From Bog-113 sp963752695 (GTDB taxonomy: Bacteria > Acidobacteriota > Terriglobia > Bryobacterales > Bryobacteraceae), in the NCBI GenBank assembly GCA_963752695.1, contig CAVVZB010000002.1, positions 124,001 through 188,000 of the forward strand: a stretch of DNA of 64,000 bases. Direction: 5' to 3'. The translations under genes were made by a program, and so were the position numbers. How positions within the stretch are numbered: the first letter of the stretch is position 1; the number at the start of each line of letters is the position of its first letter. This document shows positions 34,825-44,303 of this stretch, one piece after another. Under the pieces are notes generated by a model. That model was not told the origin of the DNA. It saw only the letters and a list, made by a program, of their open reading frames with translations, and searched no databases.

Positions 34825-35338
34825 AGTGCACTTCAGCCAGTTACAGCGGTCTATGATCCCGCCGGCCGTTTCATTCGATTCGTCAAAGTGCCTGGGGCGA
34901 ACGGCACGGCAGCGTCGAACTTGACTTCTAATACCAAAGAACCGTCAGAGGTTCAGAAAACAGGTAGCTTCTGGTTAGTGGCGCCGACGGCAATGTTTAT
35001 CAGCTCCAGGGACTGGCACACCCGGTTCTGGCCGTCATCTCAGCGGGAGGGGGTGAAAACAGCGTCGAAAACCCTGTGACTATCCTCGTACTCAGCGCCG
35101 TGTCGGGCAAGTCTTAGCGCGGTATCAAATGTCTGCTGAATCTAAGGTAGCCGGAGTGCCAGCCTGTGCGATCGCCCCGGATCAGTTCCTATACCTTACG
35201 GAAAATCCAGACATGCAGCACCAAAAGGTTGAAATGTTTGGGGCACGGTAGGCTTATCAGTGACTTCCGCGTTGTGGTGAAGCCTCGGGCCACCCTGAGG
35301 CTTCGGGTAAAGGCCGCGTTCCGGCGACTTTGGCAGAC
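34825..35338 (+). other. Degraded region without intact genes
   Basis: About 500 bases. A frame continues from the transporter remnant to a TGA near 35079 but its sequence (AVYDPAGRFIRFVKVPGANG) no longer resembles a permease and looks like a piece of a beta-propeller-type gene; another frame near 34976-35117 reads DGNVYQLQGLAHPVLAVISAGGG before a stop. These look like short relics of a second gene joined to the transporter relic. A 40-codon frame at 35129-35251 is unsupported. A hairpin is at 35279-35304. Confidence 0.5.
35279..35304. terminator. Hairpin between arsenic region and orphan gene
   Basis: GAAGCCTC (35279-35286) and GAGGCTTC (35297-35304) pair perfectly around a ten-base loop in which GGG and CCC can extend the stem. 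No T-run follows on either strand. It is 35 bases beyond the stop of the minus-strand orphan gene and may help end that transcript. Confidence 0.4.
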
Positions 35339-37525
35339 CTAAACGGCATGCGCCGCGAGCGCGGTCGGCGGCTCCTGCAAGTTGAAGCTGCCAGCCGTGA
35401 TCGATCCAGTCCGCGTGGCCGGAGAACCTGCGGCCCAGTAAAGCGCGATCATTCCCCAGGGTTGTCCGAAGTCGGTCCGGGTATTCGACACGACCGCCTT
35501 CATGGAATTGCGTAACGCAGAGGCTTTCTTCTTGAAAGTGTTGTCCTGAAGGAGTGAGGCAGGGTTGCGCGCGCCCACGAATTCGCGCATGTCAGCAACA
35601 GCTTTCACTGCCTGCTGCATCGCGTCGACCCACGTCAAGATCGTAAACAGATCGTTGATCACGATCGACAGCCGGAGTGTATCGGAAGCACTGATGCCCA
35701 GAACAGGCGCGATTGCTGGACTCGGGCCGATTGGGACGAGCTGCGAGAAGAGCGGATCGCTGAGGGCTCTTAGACGGAACTGATCGACCGTCTCGCTCGG
35801 ATCGAGGATCGCGATCATCGCCCGGCGGCCGAGATCGAGATAATCGGCCCTGCCAGAGAACAGAGCGCGACAGTCCGCGTCGGCGAATGAAGTCCGGAGA
35901 ACGCAACTGGATTCGGCCGCCTTCTGAAACTTGGTGAGAAGTTTCTGGTTGCCGGCCTGGTCCAGCAGGTTCAACGCCGCCAACCAGCGCAAATACTGCG
36001 CGATTGTTTGGGCGTTGGTGGTCGCATGGAATGCAAAGTGAACCTGACTGCTGGAAGACTCAAGCCCCGAGAGCGCGCCTGAAGCTCGATAGGCACTGGT
36101 TACCAGCAACGAATCGAACATCGCCTCCCGAAGCGCCTCCTGAGCCTGCGGCAGCACCATTGCCGAGATCCTATTGCCCGTGACCGTCTCCTTGATTGTG
36201 ACGTCACCAGTTACGCCATCGGTCACGATTTCGGAGTTGGCGATCAGTTCGGAAAGGCTGGTGAAGTTAATCAGCCCGATCAGGTTGAACTTGAAAGTGA
36301 CGCCGCGCTTGTTAGTCTTGTCGAGGACGCTGTTCAGCATGACGAGTCCATCGGCCAGAACTCCGCCGAGGCGCATCGTGCTCTCCATCGCGGTCAATTT
36401 GGTTAGATCGCCATCGAGTGCGCGATGAATGGCTTCGGAAGCGTCCGCACCAATGCGGTTCAGATCGATCTGATACTGGAACAGGACTTGATCGTCTTCG
36501 GAAGCGGAGAGCGCCGCATCGACCGATGCTCTGAAGCTGTGATCGAGACCGCCTTTGATGGCACCCGTAAGCTTGCTGCGTTCCGAAGGCTGCAAGCCGC
36601 TCAGTTTCGTTTTGTCGGCGAGCGGATTCTTGCTGATCGCGGCGATCAGCTCGCTGACCAGATCTTCGCCGCCAGCCTTCACAGTGACGCCAGCTTGGGC
36701 CGAGAGATCGATAAGAAGGCTCTTCCCCGCTTCCCGAAGGAAGCTCAGCTCGATGACGTTCGGGGCGGTACATCGCGCCCGCGTTTGCCAGGAACCCGTG
36801 AGGGTGAAAGTCGCTTGGAGTCCGGCTGAGGCGCTCTCCTGAACGGTCACCGCCCCGATTCGATCGAGACCTACGGACGCGAGCGGATTCGGAGAGAACG
36901 TAGCGGCAATTCCTCCTGAGATTTTGAGCGACCCCTGTCCTGAAACAACGGCGATGTCATTCGGTAGTAGCTTCTTCAAATCATCAATGTCCGCCGGAAT
37001 CACAAAACTGGCCAGAGTGTCGGCGGCGGCCTGCCCCAACGTCGGGTTTGCTCCCAAATCGAAAGCCTTCAGGGACTGAAGGGTAACCGACTGGTTGGCG
37101 TCGAAACCGAAGGTGAGGTCGCCGCCGGAACCACTCACCCCAAGATCGAGCGCCCCCTGGAATGAAATGGAGACGTAGCCTGTGTTGGCCGGAACTGTGG
37201 CCGCAACTTTGAATGGGTCCCCGTCGAACAGATTCGCACCGGCCTTCGCGTTTGCAGAAAGGGTCTGCTGGGTCGAGGGTGTCACATCGATCTCGGGCTT
37301 GATGTTACCGAGTTGGAACTTGTGTTGGAAGTTAGATTGGAACTGAATCGGGCTAGCAGCGACTTTTGAGAGGGGCTGGTCTTTGCGATTGATGAAATCG
37401 ACTGCGGGCTGGATGTGGAGGACGTCCGAAAGAAGGTACTTCAGCAAGGACGACTTGGGATTGAGTTTGGGCGTGACGCCGGGAATCGGGGCGCCGACAC
37501 TATCTGTGAACTGGATATCCGACAT
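35339..37525 (-). CDS. Orphan 728-residue protein of unknown function
   Basis: Not recognised. AAGGAGC precedes the ATG, and codon use is normal. There is no signal peptide or transmembrane helix. The first third is rich in beta-type segments with alternating hydrophobic residues (GYVSISFQGALDLGVSGSGGDLTFGFD; ISGGIAATFSPNPLASVGLDRIGAVTVQESASAG split here as two strands), the middle has charged helices (SERSKLTGAIKGGLDHSFRASVDAAL), and the C-terminal third is helical with few cysteines (SCVLRTSF...DCRALF). It stands alone between a gene graveyard and tRNA-Gly, with no partner gene. Size and composition suggest a structural or binding protein, but no function can be stated. Confidence 0.8.
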   Translation of the reverse strand: MSDIQFTDSVGAPIPGVTPKLNPKSSLLKYLLSDVLHIQPAVDFINRKDQPLSKVAASPIQFQSNFQHKFQLGNIKPEIDVTPSTQQTLSANAKAGANLFDGDPFKVAATVPANTGYVSISFQGALDLGVSGSGGDLTFGFDANQSVTLQSLKAFDLGANPTLGQAAADTLASFVIPADIDDLKKLLPNDIAVVSGQGSLKISGGIAATFSPNPLASVGLDRIGAVTVQESASAGLQATFTLTGSWQTRARCTAPNVIELSFLREAGKSLLIDLSAQAGVTVKAGGEDLVSELIAAISKNPLADKTKLSGLQPSERSKLTGAIKGGLDHSFRASVDAALSASEDDQVLFQYQIDLNRIGADASEAIHRALDGDLTKLTAMESTMRLGGVLADGLVMLNSVLDKTNKRGVTFKFNLIGLINFTSLSELIANSEIVTDGVTGDVTIKETVTGNRISAMVLPQAQEALREAMFDSLLVTSAYRASGALSGLESSSSQVHFAFHATTNAQTIAQYLRWLAALNLLDQAGNQKLLTKFQKAAESSCVLRTSFADADCRALFSGRADYLDLGRRAMIAILDPSETVDQFRLRALSDPLFSQLVPIGPSPAIAPVLGISASDTLRLSIVINDLFTILTWVDAMQQAVKAVADMREFVGARNPASLLQDNTFKKKASALRNSMKAVVSNTRTDFGQPWGMIALYWAAGSPATRTGSITAGSFNLQEPPTALAAHAV

Positions 37526-37631
37526 GGGATTGCTCCTTCTGGGCTCTCGCTCTGTTAGATATAGCGCAAACGGAGGTAGCTATGGGACAGAAATGAGCGT
37601 CGAGGAGGAGACGGCGGCTCTGTTGAAAAGA

Positions 37632-37707
<76 letters not shown>

Positions 37708-37734
37708 CCCCACCCGATAATACCAGAGTCCGCC

Positions 37735-39390
37735 TCAACGCTCCACGAATGAGTACTCGCGGTTAGCCTGCAAGTCTGTCCAGTGCTGCAGCCCGCCGTT
37801 AGGCCAGCGGACCTCCACCCGGTCCATCTTCTTCGCGCCCCCTAACCCGAAATAAAGCGCGAATTCGTTCTGGGACAAGTAGCTCCCACCGCCGAAGATC
37901 TCGCTCATTTGCTTCCGCCCGCCCGCCTCCACTGTCACCCGCGCGCCGATCGCACTGCGGTTTGACTTCGTACCCGTTAATGCAAAACGAACCCAGTTTC
38001 GCCGGAAGGTCAGATTCTTCAGCAAGCTCGGAGTCTGATTCATATTGACTATCACGATCTCCGGCCGTCCGTCCCCGTCGAGATCGCCGATTGCCATTCC
38101 TCGCGCCGGGCGCGCCGCTGCGAAACCCGCGCCAGCCTGATCAGTAATGTCGGAAAAGCGCCCATTCCCCTGGTTGCGAAAAAGAAGCGTCTTCTGGCGA
38201 TACCGGTCCCCAACCACTGGCCGACCTTCCCGTTCCACCTCCGGGTAGACGTGTCCGTTGGCTGTAATCAGATCCGGCCAGCCATCCTCGTCAACATCCA
38301 AGAACGCGATGCCCCATCCCAATAGCTGCCGGCTGTTAAGGCCCGCTTGCTGTGCGGTATCGCTGAAGAATTTCCCGTCCTCGTTTCGGTACAGCGAAAT
38401 CAGGTCGCCGGAAAAATTCGTCTTGGCGATATCCAACAGCCCGCTACTTCCCAGATCCGCGGCCGCCACTCCCATCCCGGCTTGCAGATGTCCGTCCGCG
38501 TTATAAGCCACGCCCGCCGCCACGCCTCGCTCCTCAAAGGTCCCGTCATGATTGTTGCGATAGAGAAGACTCGGAGTCATATCGCACGCCACATAAATGT
38601 CCGGCCAGCCGTCATTATCGAAATCCGCCGAAATCACTCCGAGCCCGTAGCGGCCCCCCGGCTTCAGAATGCCGGCCTTTTCACTCACATCCGTGAACGT
38701 GCCATCGCCATTGTTGTGATACAAAGCGTTGTGCGCCAGAGGTAGGCCACGAGGTCCACACATGACAGCCAACTCTTTCCACTTACAGGAATCCTGACTA
38801 CCTGGTTTGGGGGTCTTCGCAATATCAAGATCGACGTAATTAGCCACAAAAATGTCGAGTTTCCCATCGTGGTCATAGTCGAGCATCGCGCATCCAGTAC
38901 CCCATCGGGAGCCCGCCGTTGGTAGCTTGGCACGCGCTGTTGCATCCTCGAACCGCCCGTCTCCTAAGTTGTGATACAGCACGTTATGTCCGAAGTATGT
39001 GAGCAGGATGTCAGGGTGTCCATCGTTATCGATGTCGCCGACACAGACTCCCTGGCCCCAACCGGTGTGCGTCAGCCCCGCCTCCCTCGCGACGTCGTGG
39101 AAGTGGCCGTGTCCGTCATTGTGATACAGCTGAGGAGGCCCGCCTTTTCCGTCCATGGTGGTCCCATTTGCGATGAAGATGTCATTCGCTCCATCGCCGT
39201 CGTAATCGAAGATAGCGACGCCGTTCCCGGTTGTTTCCAGGATCAAATCCTTGCGCTCGACTCCGCCAGACACATTCGGCACCGTGAGTCCGGCTTGCGC
39301 GGCGACGTCGTCGAACTGGACGGAACCACTTGGCTCCAATGCCGGTAAAGCCAATACGGACAGGAAGATAGCAGCGAGCGCGCGGGTCAT
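37735..39390 (-). CDS. CRTAC1-type exported FG-GAP/ASPIC-UnbV protein
   Basis: A 551-residue protein. Start at 39390 gives a signal peptide (MTRALAAIFLSVLALPALE); the open frame extends upstream to 39555 but that part has no signal and crosses a likely promoter. Many FG-GAP/VCBS calcium-loop repeats follow (FDYDGDGANDIF, GDIDNDGHPDIL, DYDHDGKLDIF, DFDNDGWPDIY, DVDEDGWPDL, GDLDGDGRPEIV), forming a seven-blade propeller, then the ASPIC/UnbV domain (TGTKSNRSAIGARVTVEAGG, SQNEFALYFGLG, VEVRWPNGG). The CRTAC1 signature CGPRGLPLAHNALYHN is present near residue 210. Probably extracytoplasmic. Divergent from a TonB receptor operon whose last gene encodes a close relative. Confidence 0.88.
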   Translation of the reverse strand: MTRALAAIFLSVLALPALEPSGSVQFDDVAAQAGLTVPNVSGGVERKDLILETTGNGVAIFDYDGDGANDIFIANGTTMDGKGGPPQLYHNDGHGHFHDVAREAGLTHTGWGQGVCVGDIDNDGHPDILLTYFGHNVLYHNLGDGRFEDATARAKLPTAGSRWGTGCAMLDYDHDGKLDIFVANYVDLDIAKTPKPGSQDSCKWKELAVMCGPRGLPLAHNALYHNNGDGTFTDVSEKAGILKPGGRYGLGVISADFDNDGWPDIYVACDMTPSLLYRNNHDGTFEERGVAAGVAYNADGHLQAGMGVAAADLGSSGLLDIAKTNFSGDLISLYRNEDGKFFSDTAQQAGLNSRQLLGWGIAFLDVDEDGWPDLITANGHVYPEVEREGRPVVGDRYRQKTLLFRNQGNGRFSDITDQAGAGFAAARPARGMAIGDLDGDGRPEIVIVNMNQTPSLLKNLTFRRNWVRFALTGTKSNRSAIGARVTVEAGGRKQMSEIFGGGSYLSQNEFALYFGLGGAKKMDRVEVRWPNGGLQHWTDLQANREYSFVER

Positions 39391-39409
39391 TGGGGCAAAA
39401 AAGAAAACA

Positions 39410-39436
39410 TTTACAAAAACTGTTGCGTATTGTAAA
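39410..39436. promoter_or_regulatory. Inverted repeat in divergent promoter region
   Basis: TTTACAA (39410-39416) and TTGTAAA (39430-39436) are perfect inverse copies with a 13-base centre, in the 104-base gap between the divergent CRTAC1 and TonB-receptor genes. A dimeric regulator controlling both directions is a reasonable idea. A separate small stem, GTCTC/GAGAC, lies nearer the receptor start. Confidence 0.45.
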
Positions 39437-39494
39437 CCGTTGATGATATGCTTCACCCGAATCGTCTCACACGAGACATAACAGGGGTTGAACC

Positions 39495-42400
39495 ATGAAT
39501 CGCTACGTTGCGGTTGTACGAGCTTTATTGCTCGCTCTTGTCGCGGTTGGCGCACTATTTGCGCAACGCGATTTCTCCACGGTGGTCGGCACAGTCACAG
39601 ATCCATCTGGCGCCGCCGTCGCCAACGCCAAGGTAACCATTACCGAGGAATCTACGAACGAAACTTACACGGTTGAGACCAACGGGAGCGGTGAATACAT
39701 CCGCCCGGCACTGAAGCCTAGCGTTTACACGGTTTCTGTGGAGGCGCCCGGATTTAAGACCTCCGTTCAGAAAAGCATCACTCTTACTGCCGGTGATCGT
39801 ATCGGTATCAACATCGCTCTGTCCGTCGGTGATGTCGGCCAGTCGATCGAAGTGAGTGCCGGCGCTCCGCTATTGCAAGCGGAAAGCACGGTGATTGGAA
39901 CCGACCTAAATTCCAAGCAGGTGAGTGAGTTGCCTTTGGGCGGCCAACGTACATTTAGTTATCTCGCGCGCCTCTCGCCGGGTGTGGTTCCCGCCGAACC
40001 GGGTGCTCGCGATGCGACTGGCGGCGGTTTCTCGGCAAACGGAGTACGGTCCAACGGCCAGAATAACTTCCTGCTGAACGGAGTGGATAACAACGTAAAT
40101 GTTATCGACTTTTTAAACCAGACGTCTTTCGTGGTGAGTCCCTCGGTGGACGCCATCGGCGAAATTCGTGTTCTGACAAATGGCTATAACGCCGAATATG
40201 GACGGGGCGCCGGCGGAGTGGTCAACGTGACTCTCAAGTCCGGAACCAACGGGTTTCATGGAACAGTTTTTGAGTACCTTCAGAACACAGACCTGAATGC
40301 GAACTCCTGGGAAAATAACCGCAACGGCGTCGCACGCCAGCCTTATCACCAGAATCAGTTCGGCGCTACCATCGGTGGCCCGATTATCAAGAACCGGACG
40401 TTCTTCTTCGCCGATTACCAGGGCACGCGTATTGCGGCCCCGAGTCCGAATCAGGTTACGTTTACTCTCCCCACCCCAGCCGAACGAATGGGTGACTTCT
40501 CCGCGCTTCTCGGCCCCCAGATCGGCACTGACCCGATTACCGGAAAGCCGATTCTTCAGAACCAGATCTACGATCCTGCGTCGCAGACGTGCGTTGCAAA
40601 TTGCTTGGATCCGAACCCCAATAATCGAACTTACGAGCGCGCACCGTTTCAGGGTAACATCATCCCTCCAAGCCGCATCGATCCCGTTGCGGCAAAGCTT
40701 TCCGCTCTGTTTCCGGCTACCACGGTCGTGAACGCTCAAGGCACGCGCCCGGTGAATAACTATTTCAATCCGACGAACGCCACCAATCAAACCGATCAAG
40801 GCGATCTGCGCATCGATCACCGTATCAGCGACAAAGACAGTATCTTCGGCAGCTTAAGCTGGGGGAACACAGCTAAGCTGAACGCCCAGCCACTTCCGGG
40901 CGCTCTCGACGGCACTTACTTTAGCTCTAACGCGGAACAGGATCTTTCCCGCAACGGTAATATCAGTTACACGCGCGTATGGAGCCCCAGTCTTATCTCG
41001 GAAAGTCGCGTGGCTTTTACCCGCTTGGTTACGGCGCGTACGCAGGCTAATCCCAACACGGATCAATTCAAGGCATTTGGAATTGGCGGGTACGATCCTA
41101 CCAGCTCCTTGAACGGTGGCCTGCCTTCCTTCGGTATCGATAGCTATAGTGGCTTCGGTGCGTCGGATTGGCTCCCATCCAAGGAGTACAACAACGTTTG
41201 GGACTTTATTCAGAACGTCTCTGTGAACAAAGGCAACCACGCTTACAAATTCGGTTTTGAGTTCCGGCCGATCCAGTTCCCGTTCTTCCAGGTTCCCAGC
41301 CCGCATGGTGATTTGAGTTTCAGCCGTAATGACACTGCGTACCCGAACAACAACAACAGCATCGCAACCAATACAGGCGATGGTTTCGCCTCCTTTTTGC
41401 TTGGCGTAGTGAACAATGGACAGATCTCGAGCAATAACTTCATTTCGTCAACCAAGAAGGCGTATGCCGCCTATGCCCAGGACGATTGGAAGATCACTCC
41501 CAAGCTGACCTTGAACCTGGGACTTCGTTACGAACTGTTCTCGCCCATCGGCGAGAAGTTTGGACGTCAATCAAGCTTCGACTTCCAAACCCAAACGCTC
41601 TTCATTCCCTCGGGCCCCGACCAGAATGCGCCCCTGCCACCCAACTTCGCAACACAGTTCCCGTCGGTGACTGTCAGCCGTGGAAAGGTCAGTCAGTACT
41701 TGATCCCGTGGGACAAGCTGGACTTCTCTCCCCGGATCGGCGCTGCTTACCAATTCGATTCGAAGACGGTATTCCGTATTGGCTACGGCGTCTTCTACGG
41801 CGGCGAGGAGAACCAGGGTGGTTACCCGAATCGCGGGGAAGCCGTTCCATTTAACGAAACTGCCGTGCTTAATCGAAATATTCCAGGAACTACCTATTCT
41901 CTGGGTAACTTCAACACGAACTCCCAATACTTCCCGAATGGCCTGCAAGGTGGATTTCCGAGCAACGTGTTCTCGCTCCCTGTTCCGGTAAGTTTCCGGG
42001 CCATCGCGACGGACTTCCGCAATCCGCTTGTCCATAAGTGGAATGTTGCCGTGCAGCGCGATCTCGGTCGGAATACCGCGCTCGAACTCTCTTACGTCGG
42101 CAATCACCAGGCACACCAGGTGTACAACCCCGACCCCAACGCACCCGCTTCCAACGGCAATCCAAACGCGAACTATGACGCGTCCCGGCCTTTCCCAAAC
42201 ATCGGTGGTGTTGCTCTGACCGCCAGTAACGGTTTCGGTAACTATGCGGGTATGACCGCGAAGCTGGAGAAGCGTTATGCCGCCGGATTGAACGCTCTTG
42301 TCTCCTACACGTATGGGCACGCGACGTCCGATGTCGGTACCACGCTCACCGGTTCGAGTAACTTCGGTACGCCTAACCCACAAAACCAGTCGCTCGCTTA

Positions 42401-42983
42401 CTCGAGCGCGGCGTGGGACATTCGCCACAGCGTTGTCGCGAGCTTTACCTGGGATATCCCGTTCGGTAAAGGCCGCACTTATGGTGGCAATATGAATCCC
42501 TTTGTCAGCACGCTTATTGGTGACTGGCAGCTGAACGGGATCGCGACATTCCACACTGGCCCGCCATACGGCATCGGAGCTAACGGGTGCCTCGGAATCT
42601 GGGGTGTCTGCCACGCCGACATCATCCCTGGCGCATCCGCGGATAGCGCTCCTTCCAGTGGCCGTCACCCGGGCGAGTGGTTCGACACAAGCGTGTTCCG
42701 TTTCCCCGCTGTTCTAGCGAACGGTTACGGGACTCCGGGCAACCTCGGTAATAACACGAACAACGCCCCGCCCACCCGCACAATGGATATGTCGCTCTTC
42801 AAGGACTTCGCGTTTACCGAGCGGCTGCGCTTCCAGTTCCGCGCCGAAGTGTTCAACCTTGCTAACACTCCGCAATTCACTCAGCCGGATGCAAACTTGC
42901 AGGATTCAACCTTCGGACAGGTTCTGGGTACTCAGGGAGCTTCTTCCCGGCGGTTCCAGATGTCAGCCCGCGTACTGTTCTAA
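39495..42983 (+). CDS. Oar-like TonB-dependent receptor, second copy
   Basis: A 1,162-residue outer-membrane receptor with the same plan as 18607-22026: signal peptide (VRALLLALVAVGALFA), CarboxypepD_reg domain (STVVGTVTDPSGAAVANAKVTITEE; GEYIRPALKPSVYTVSVEAPGF), plug (ELPLGGQRTFSYLARLSPGVVP; FLLNGVDNNVNVIDF; YNAEYGRGAGGVVNVTLKSGTNGFHG) and a barrel ending SARVLF. TNLNAN-type and QDDWKITPKLTLNLGLRYE motifs are those of acidobacterial Oar-like proteins. It begins an operon with TPR, small, TPR and CRTAC1 genes. Only moderately similar to the first receptor by eye, so a different substrate is likely. Confidence 0.92.
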   Translation: MNRYVAVVRALLLALVAVGALFAQRDFSTVVGTVTDPSGAAVANAKVTITEESTNETYTVETNGSGEYIRPALKPSVYTVSVEAPGFKTSVQKSITLTAGDRIGINIALSVGDVGQSIEVSAGAPLLQAESTVIGTDLNSKQVSELPLGGQRTFSYLARLSPGVVPAEPGARDATGGGFSANGVRSNGQNNFLLNGVDNNVNVIDFLNQTSFVVSPSVDAIGEIRVLTNGYNAEYGRGAGGVVNVTLKSGTNGFHGTVFEYLQNTDLNANSWENNRNGVARQPYHQNQFGATIGGPIIKNRTFFFADYQGTRIAAPSPNQVTFTLPTPAERMGDFSALLGPQIGTDPITGKPILQNQIYDPASQTCVANCLDPNPNNRTYERAPFQGNIIPPSRIDPVAAKLSALFPATTVVNAQGTRPVNNYFNPTNATNQTDQGDLRIDHRISDKDSIFGSLSWGNTAKLNAQPLPGALDGTYFSSNAEQDLSRNGNISYTRVWSPSLISESRVAFTRLVTARTQANPNTDQFKAFGIGGYDPTSSLNGGLPSFGIDSYSGFGASDWLPSKEYNNVWDFIQNVSVNKGNHAYKFGFEFRPIQFPFFQVPSPHGDLSFSRNDTAYPNNNNSIATNTGDGFASFLLGVVNNGQISSNNFISSTKKAYAAYAQDDWKITPKLTLNLGLRYELFSPIGEKFGRQSSFDFQTQTLFIPSGPDQNAPLPPNFATQFPSVTVSRGKVSQYLIPWDKLDFSPRIGAAYQFDSKTVFRIGYGVFYGGEENQGGYPNRGEAVPFNETAVLNRNIPGTTYSLGNFNTNSQYFPNGLQGGFPSNVFSLPVPVSFRAIATDFRNPLVHKWNVAVQRDLGRNTALELSYVGNHQAHQVYNPDPNAPASNGNPNANYDASRPFPNIGGVALTASNGFGNYAGMTAKLEKRYAAGLNALVSYTYGHATSDVGTTLTGSSNFGTPNPQNQSLAYSSAAWDIRHSVVASFTWDIPFGKGRTYGGNMNPFVSTLIGDWQLNGIATFHTGPPYGIGANGCLGIWGVCHADIIPGASADSAPSSGRHPGEWFDTSVFRFPAVLANGYGTPGNLGNNTNNAPPTRTMDMSLFKDFAFTERLRFQFRAEVFNLANTPQFTQPDANLQDSTFGQVLGTQGASSRRFQMSARVLF

Positions 42984-42999
42984 AATAGTCGGTTGTGGG

Positions 43000-43020
43000 G
43001 TAGCCGGGCCTTCCGGTTAC
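43000..43020 (+). promoter_or_regulatory. Intra-operon hairpin after TonB receptor
   Basis: GTAGCCGG (43000-43007) and CCGGTTAC (43013-43020) pair with one G-T over a five-base loop, 17 bases after the receptor stop. There is no T-run. Such stems after highly expressed receptor genes can stabilise the upstream message or lower readthrough into the following genes. Confidence 0.4.
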
Positions 43021-43042
43021 CTCATGATCGGCTTGTTTTACA

Positions 43043-44065
43043 GTGACCCCCTTCTTACTCTGCCTTTTCGTCCTCTCCGCCGAAGTCACTCCTGATAGCC
43101 ACCTTCAAACTGCTCTTCAGTCTATGGCGTCCGGGCATCTTGCCGAGGCTCGAACTCAATTAGAATTGGCTGATCATGACGCGCCCAATAATCCTCAGGT
43201 GTGCCTAGTCTGGACTCAATTCTACGCACGCACCAAGGACGAACAACTGCGCCGCCAAGCCGCCCAACGATGTATTGAATTCGTCCATCGCCAGGATAAA
43301 TGGGAGGAAAGCGCGACGATCCGCAACTATCTCGGGAAGGTATATCTCGCCAACGCATTGCCGGATGTAGCGAGAGCTGAATTCTCCGCGGCCGCAAAAC
43401 TGGAACCATACGAGGAAGCCTATCGTTTTGATCTAGCCCAAACGTTGCTCAATCACGAACGCTTTGCCGACGCGGTGGAAGTACTGGAGGATGCCCGGAA
43501 GGTATTTGACAAGAGCGCGCAAATTGAACTAGCTCTCGGAGTCGCGTACTACGGGCAGCGGCGCTTTCCTGAAGCGGTCGAAGCGTTTCTTCGAACAATC
43601 CAATTGGATGCTGAGATTGCTCAGCCTTATATATTTCTTGGTAAGATGCTTGACCAGGCCGGTGATCGCCTTCCGGAAGTGAGGCAGCGCTTTGAGGAAT
43701 TTCAGAAGGCGAATCCCCGGAGCTACCTAGGTCCATTGCTGTTAGCCAAAGCTATTGGTGCGAGTTCGAATGATGGGAAGCAACAGGAGACGCTATTGCG
43801 CCAATCAATCGAACTGAAACAAGATAATTGGGAGAACCACTATTTGCTGGGGGTCCTCTTTGAAACCCGCCATGACTATGAGGCATCGCGTAAGGAGCTG
43901 AAACTTAGCTCTGAACTGAACCCAGGCGTAGCGGACATTCACTATCATCTTGCAAGAGTGTACGACCGGTTGAACGTTCCACAAGAGGCAGCCGCTGAAC
44001 GCAAGATCCATGCCCAGCTGACTTCTTCCACGAAAAGCGCCGGCGGGATGGAGGTCAACCATTAG
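43043..44065 (+). CDS. Secreted TPR-repeat protein
   Basis: A 340-residue protein starting at a GTG (43043) with a short hydrophobic signal (TPFLLCLFVLSAEV). Tetratricopeptide repeats cover most of it: ATIRNYLGKVYLANALPDVARAEFSAAAKLEPY, RFADAVEVLEDARKVFDKSAQIELALGVAYYGQRRFPEAVEAF and YLLGVLFETRHDYEASRKELKLSSELNPG (each split over a repeat). Second gene of the receptor operon, as in the 18607 operon. Role: periplasmic scaffold, inferred. Confidence 0.82.
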   Translation: MTPFLLCLFVLSAEVTPDSHLQTALQSMASGHLAEARTQLELADHDAPNNPQVCLVWTQFYARTKDEQLRRQAAQRCIEFVHRQDKWEESATIRNYLGKVYLANALPDVARAEFSAAAKLEPYEEAYRFDLAQTLLNHERFADAVEVLEDARKVFDKSAQIELALGVAYYGQRRFPEAVEAFLRTIQLDAEIAQPYIFLGKMLDQAGDRLPEVRQRFEEFQKANPRSYLGPLLLAKAIGASSNDGKQQETLLRQSIELKQDNWENHYLLGVLFETRHDYEASRKELKLSSELNPGVADIHYHLARVYDRLNVPQEAAAERKIHAQLTSSTKSAGGMEVNH

Positions 44066-44066
44066 C

Positions 44067-44303
44067 ATGCACCTGTTTATTTGTTTCCTCTTCATTCATT
44101 CTCCTGAAGTCTATCGTCTGGTTCGTGCGACGGAGAGTTCCGGACGGGTAACACTCTTAAGCGACATAGATTCCGACCGGCTCGGCGCCATCCCCCACGT
44201 TCCACCCGGCGCTTCCCCGGTGCTGAGCTTTCGCTATATGGAAGGTTCACGACGTCACGGGTTCGGTGATCTCGACTTAGTGGTTGACGATGCCGGTCAT
44301 TAG
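44067..44303 (+). CDS. Small protein between two TPR genes, 78 residues
   Basis: Not recognised. ATG one base after the upstream TPR stop; end overlaps the next gene by 14 bases, so tight operon packing supports it. A hydrophobic start (MHLFICFLFIHS) is followed by SGRVTLLSDIDSD, VPPGASPVLSFRYMEG and FGDLDLVVDDAG. The DLDLVVDDAG end faintly resembles FG-GAP loops, so it could be a shrunken CRTAC1 relic or a small partner protein. Confidence 0.55.
   Translation: MHLFICFLFIHSPEVYRLVRATESSGRVTLLSDIDSDRLGAIPHVPPGASPVLSFRYMEGSRRHGFGDLDLVVDDAGH

Noticed and set aside
35129..35251. A 40-codon plus-strand frame in the degraded region
   Set aside because: No ribosome-binding site, no motif, and it lies among decayed fragments; chance is the simplest explanation.
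41571..42668. Long minus-strand open frame (365 codons) inside the second TonB receptor
   Set aside because: It is antisense to clear receptor barrel sequence and has the Arg-rich, low-motif composition of a GC-driven shadow frame.
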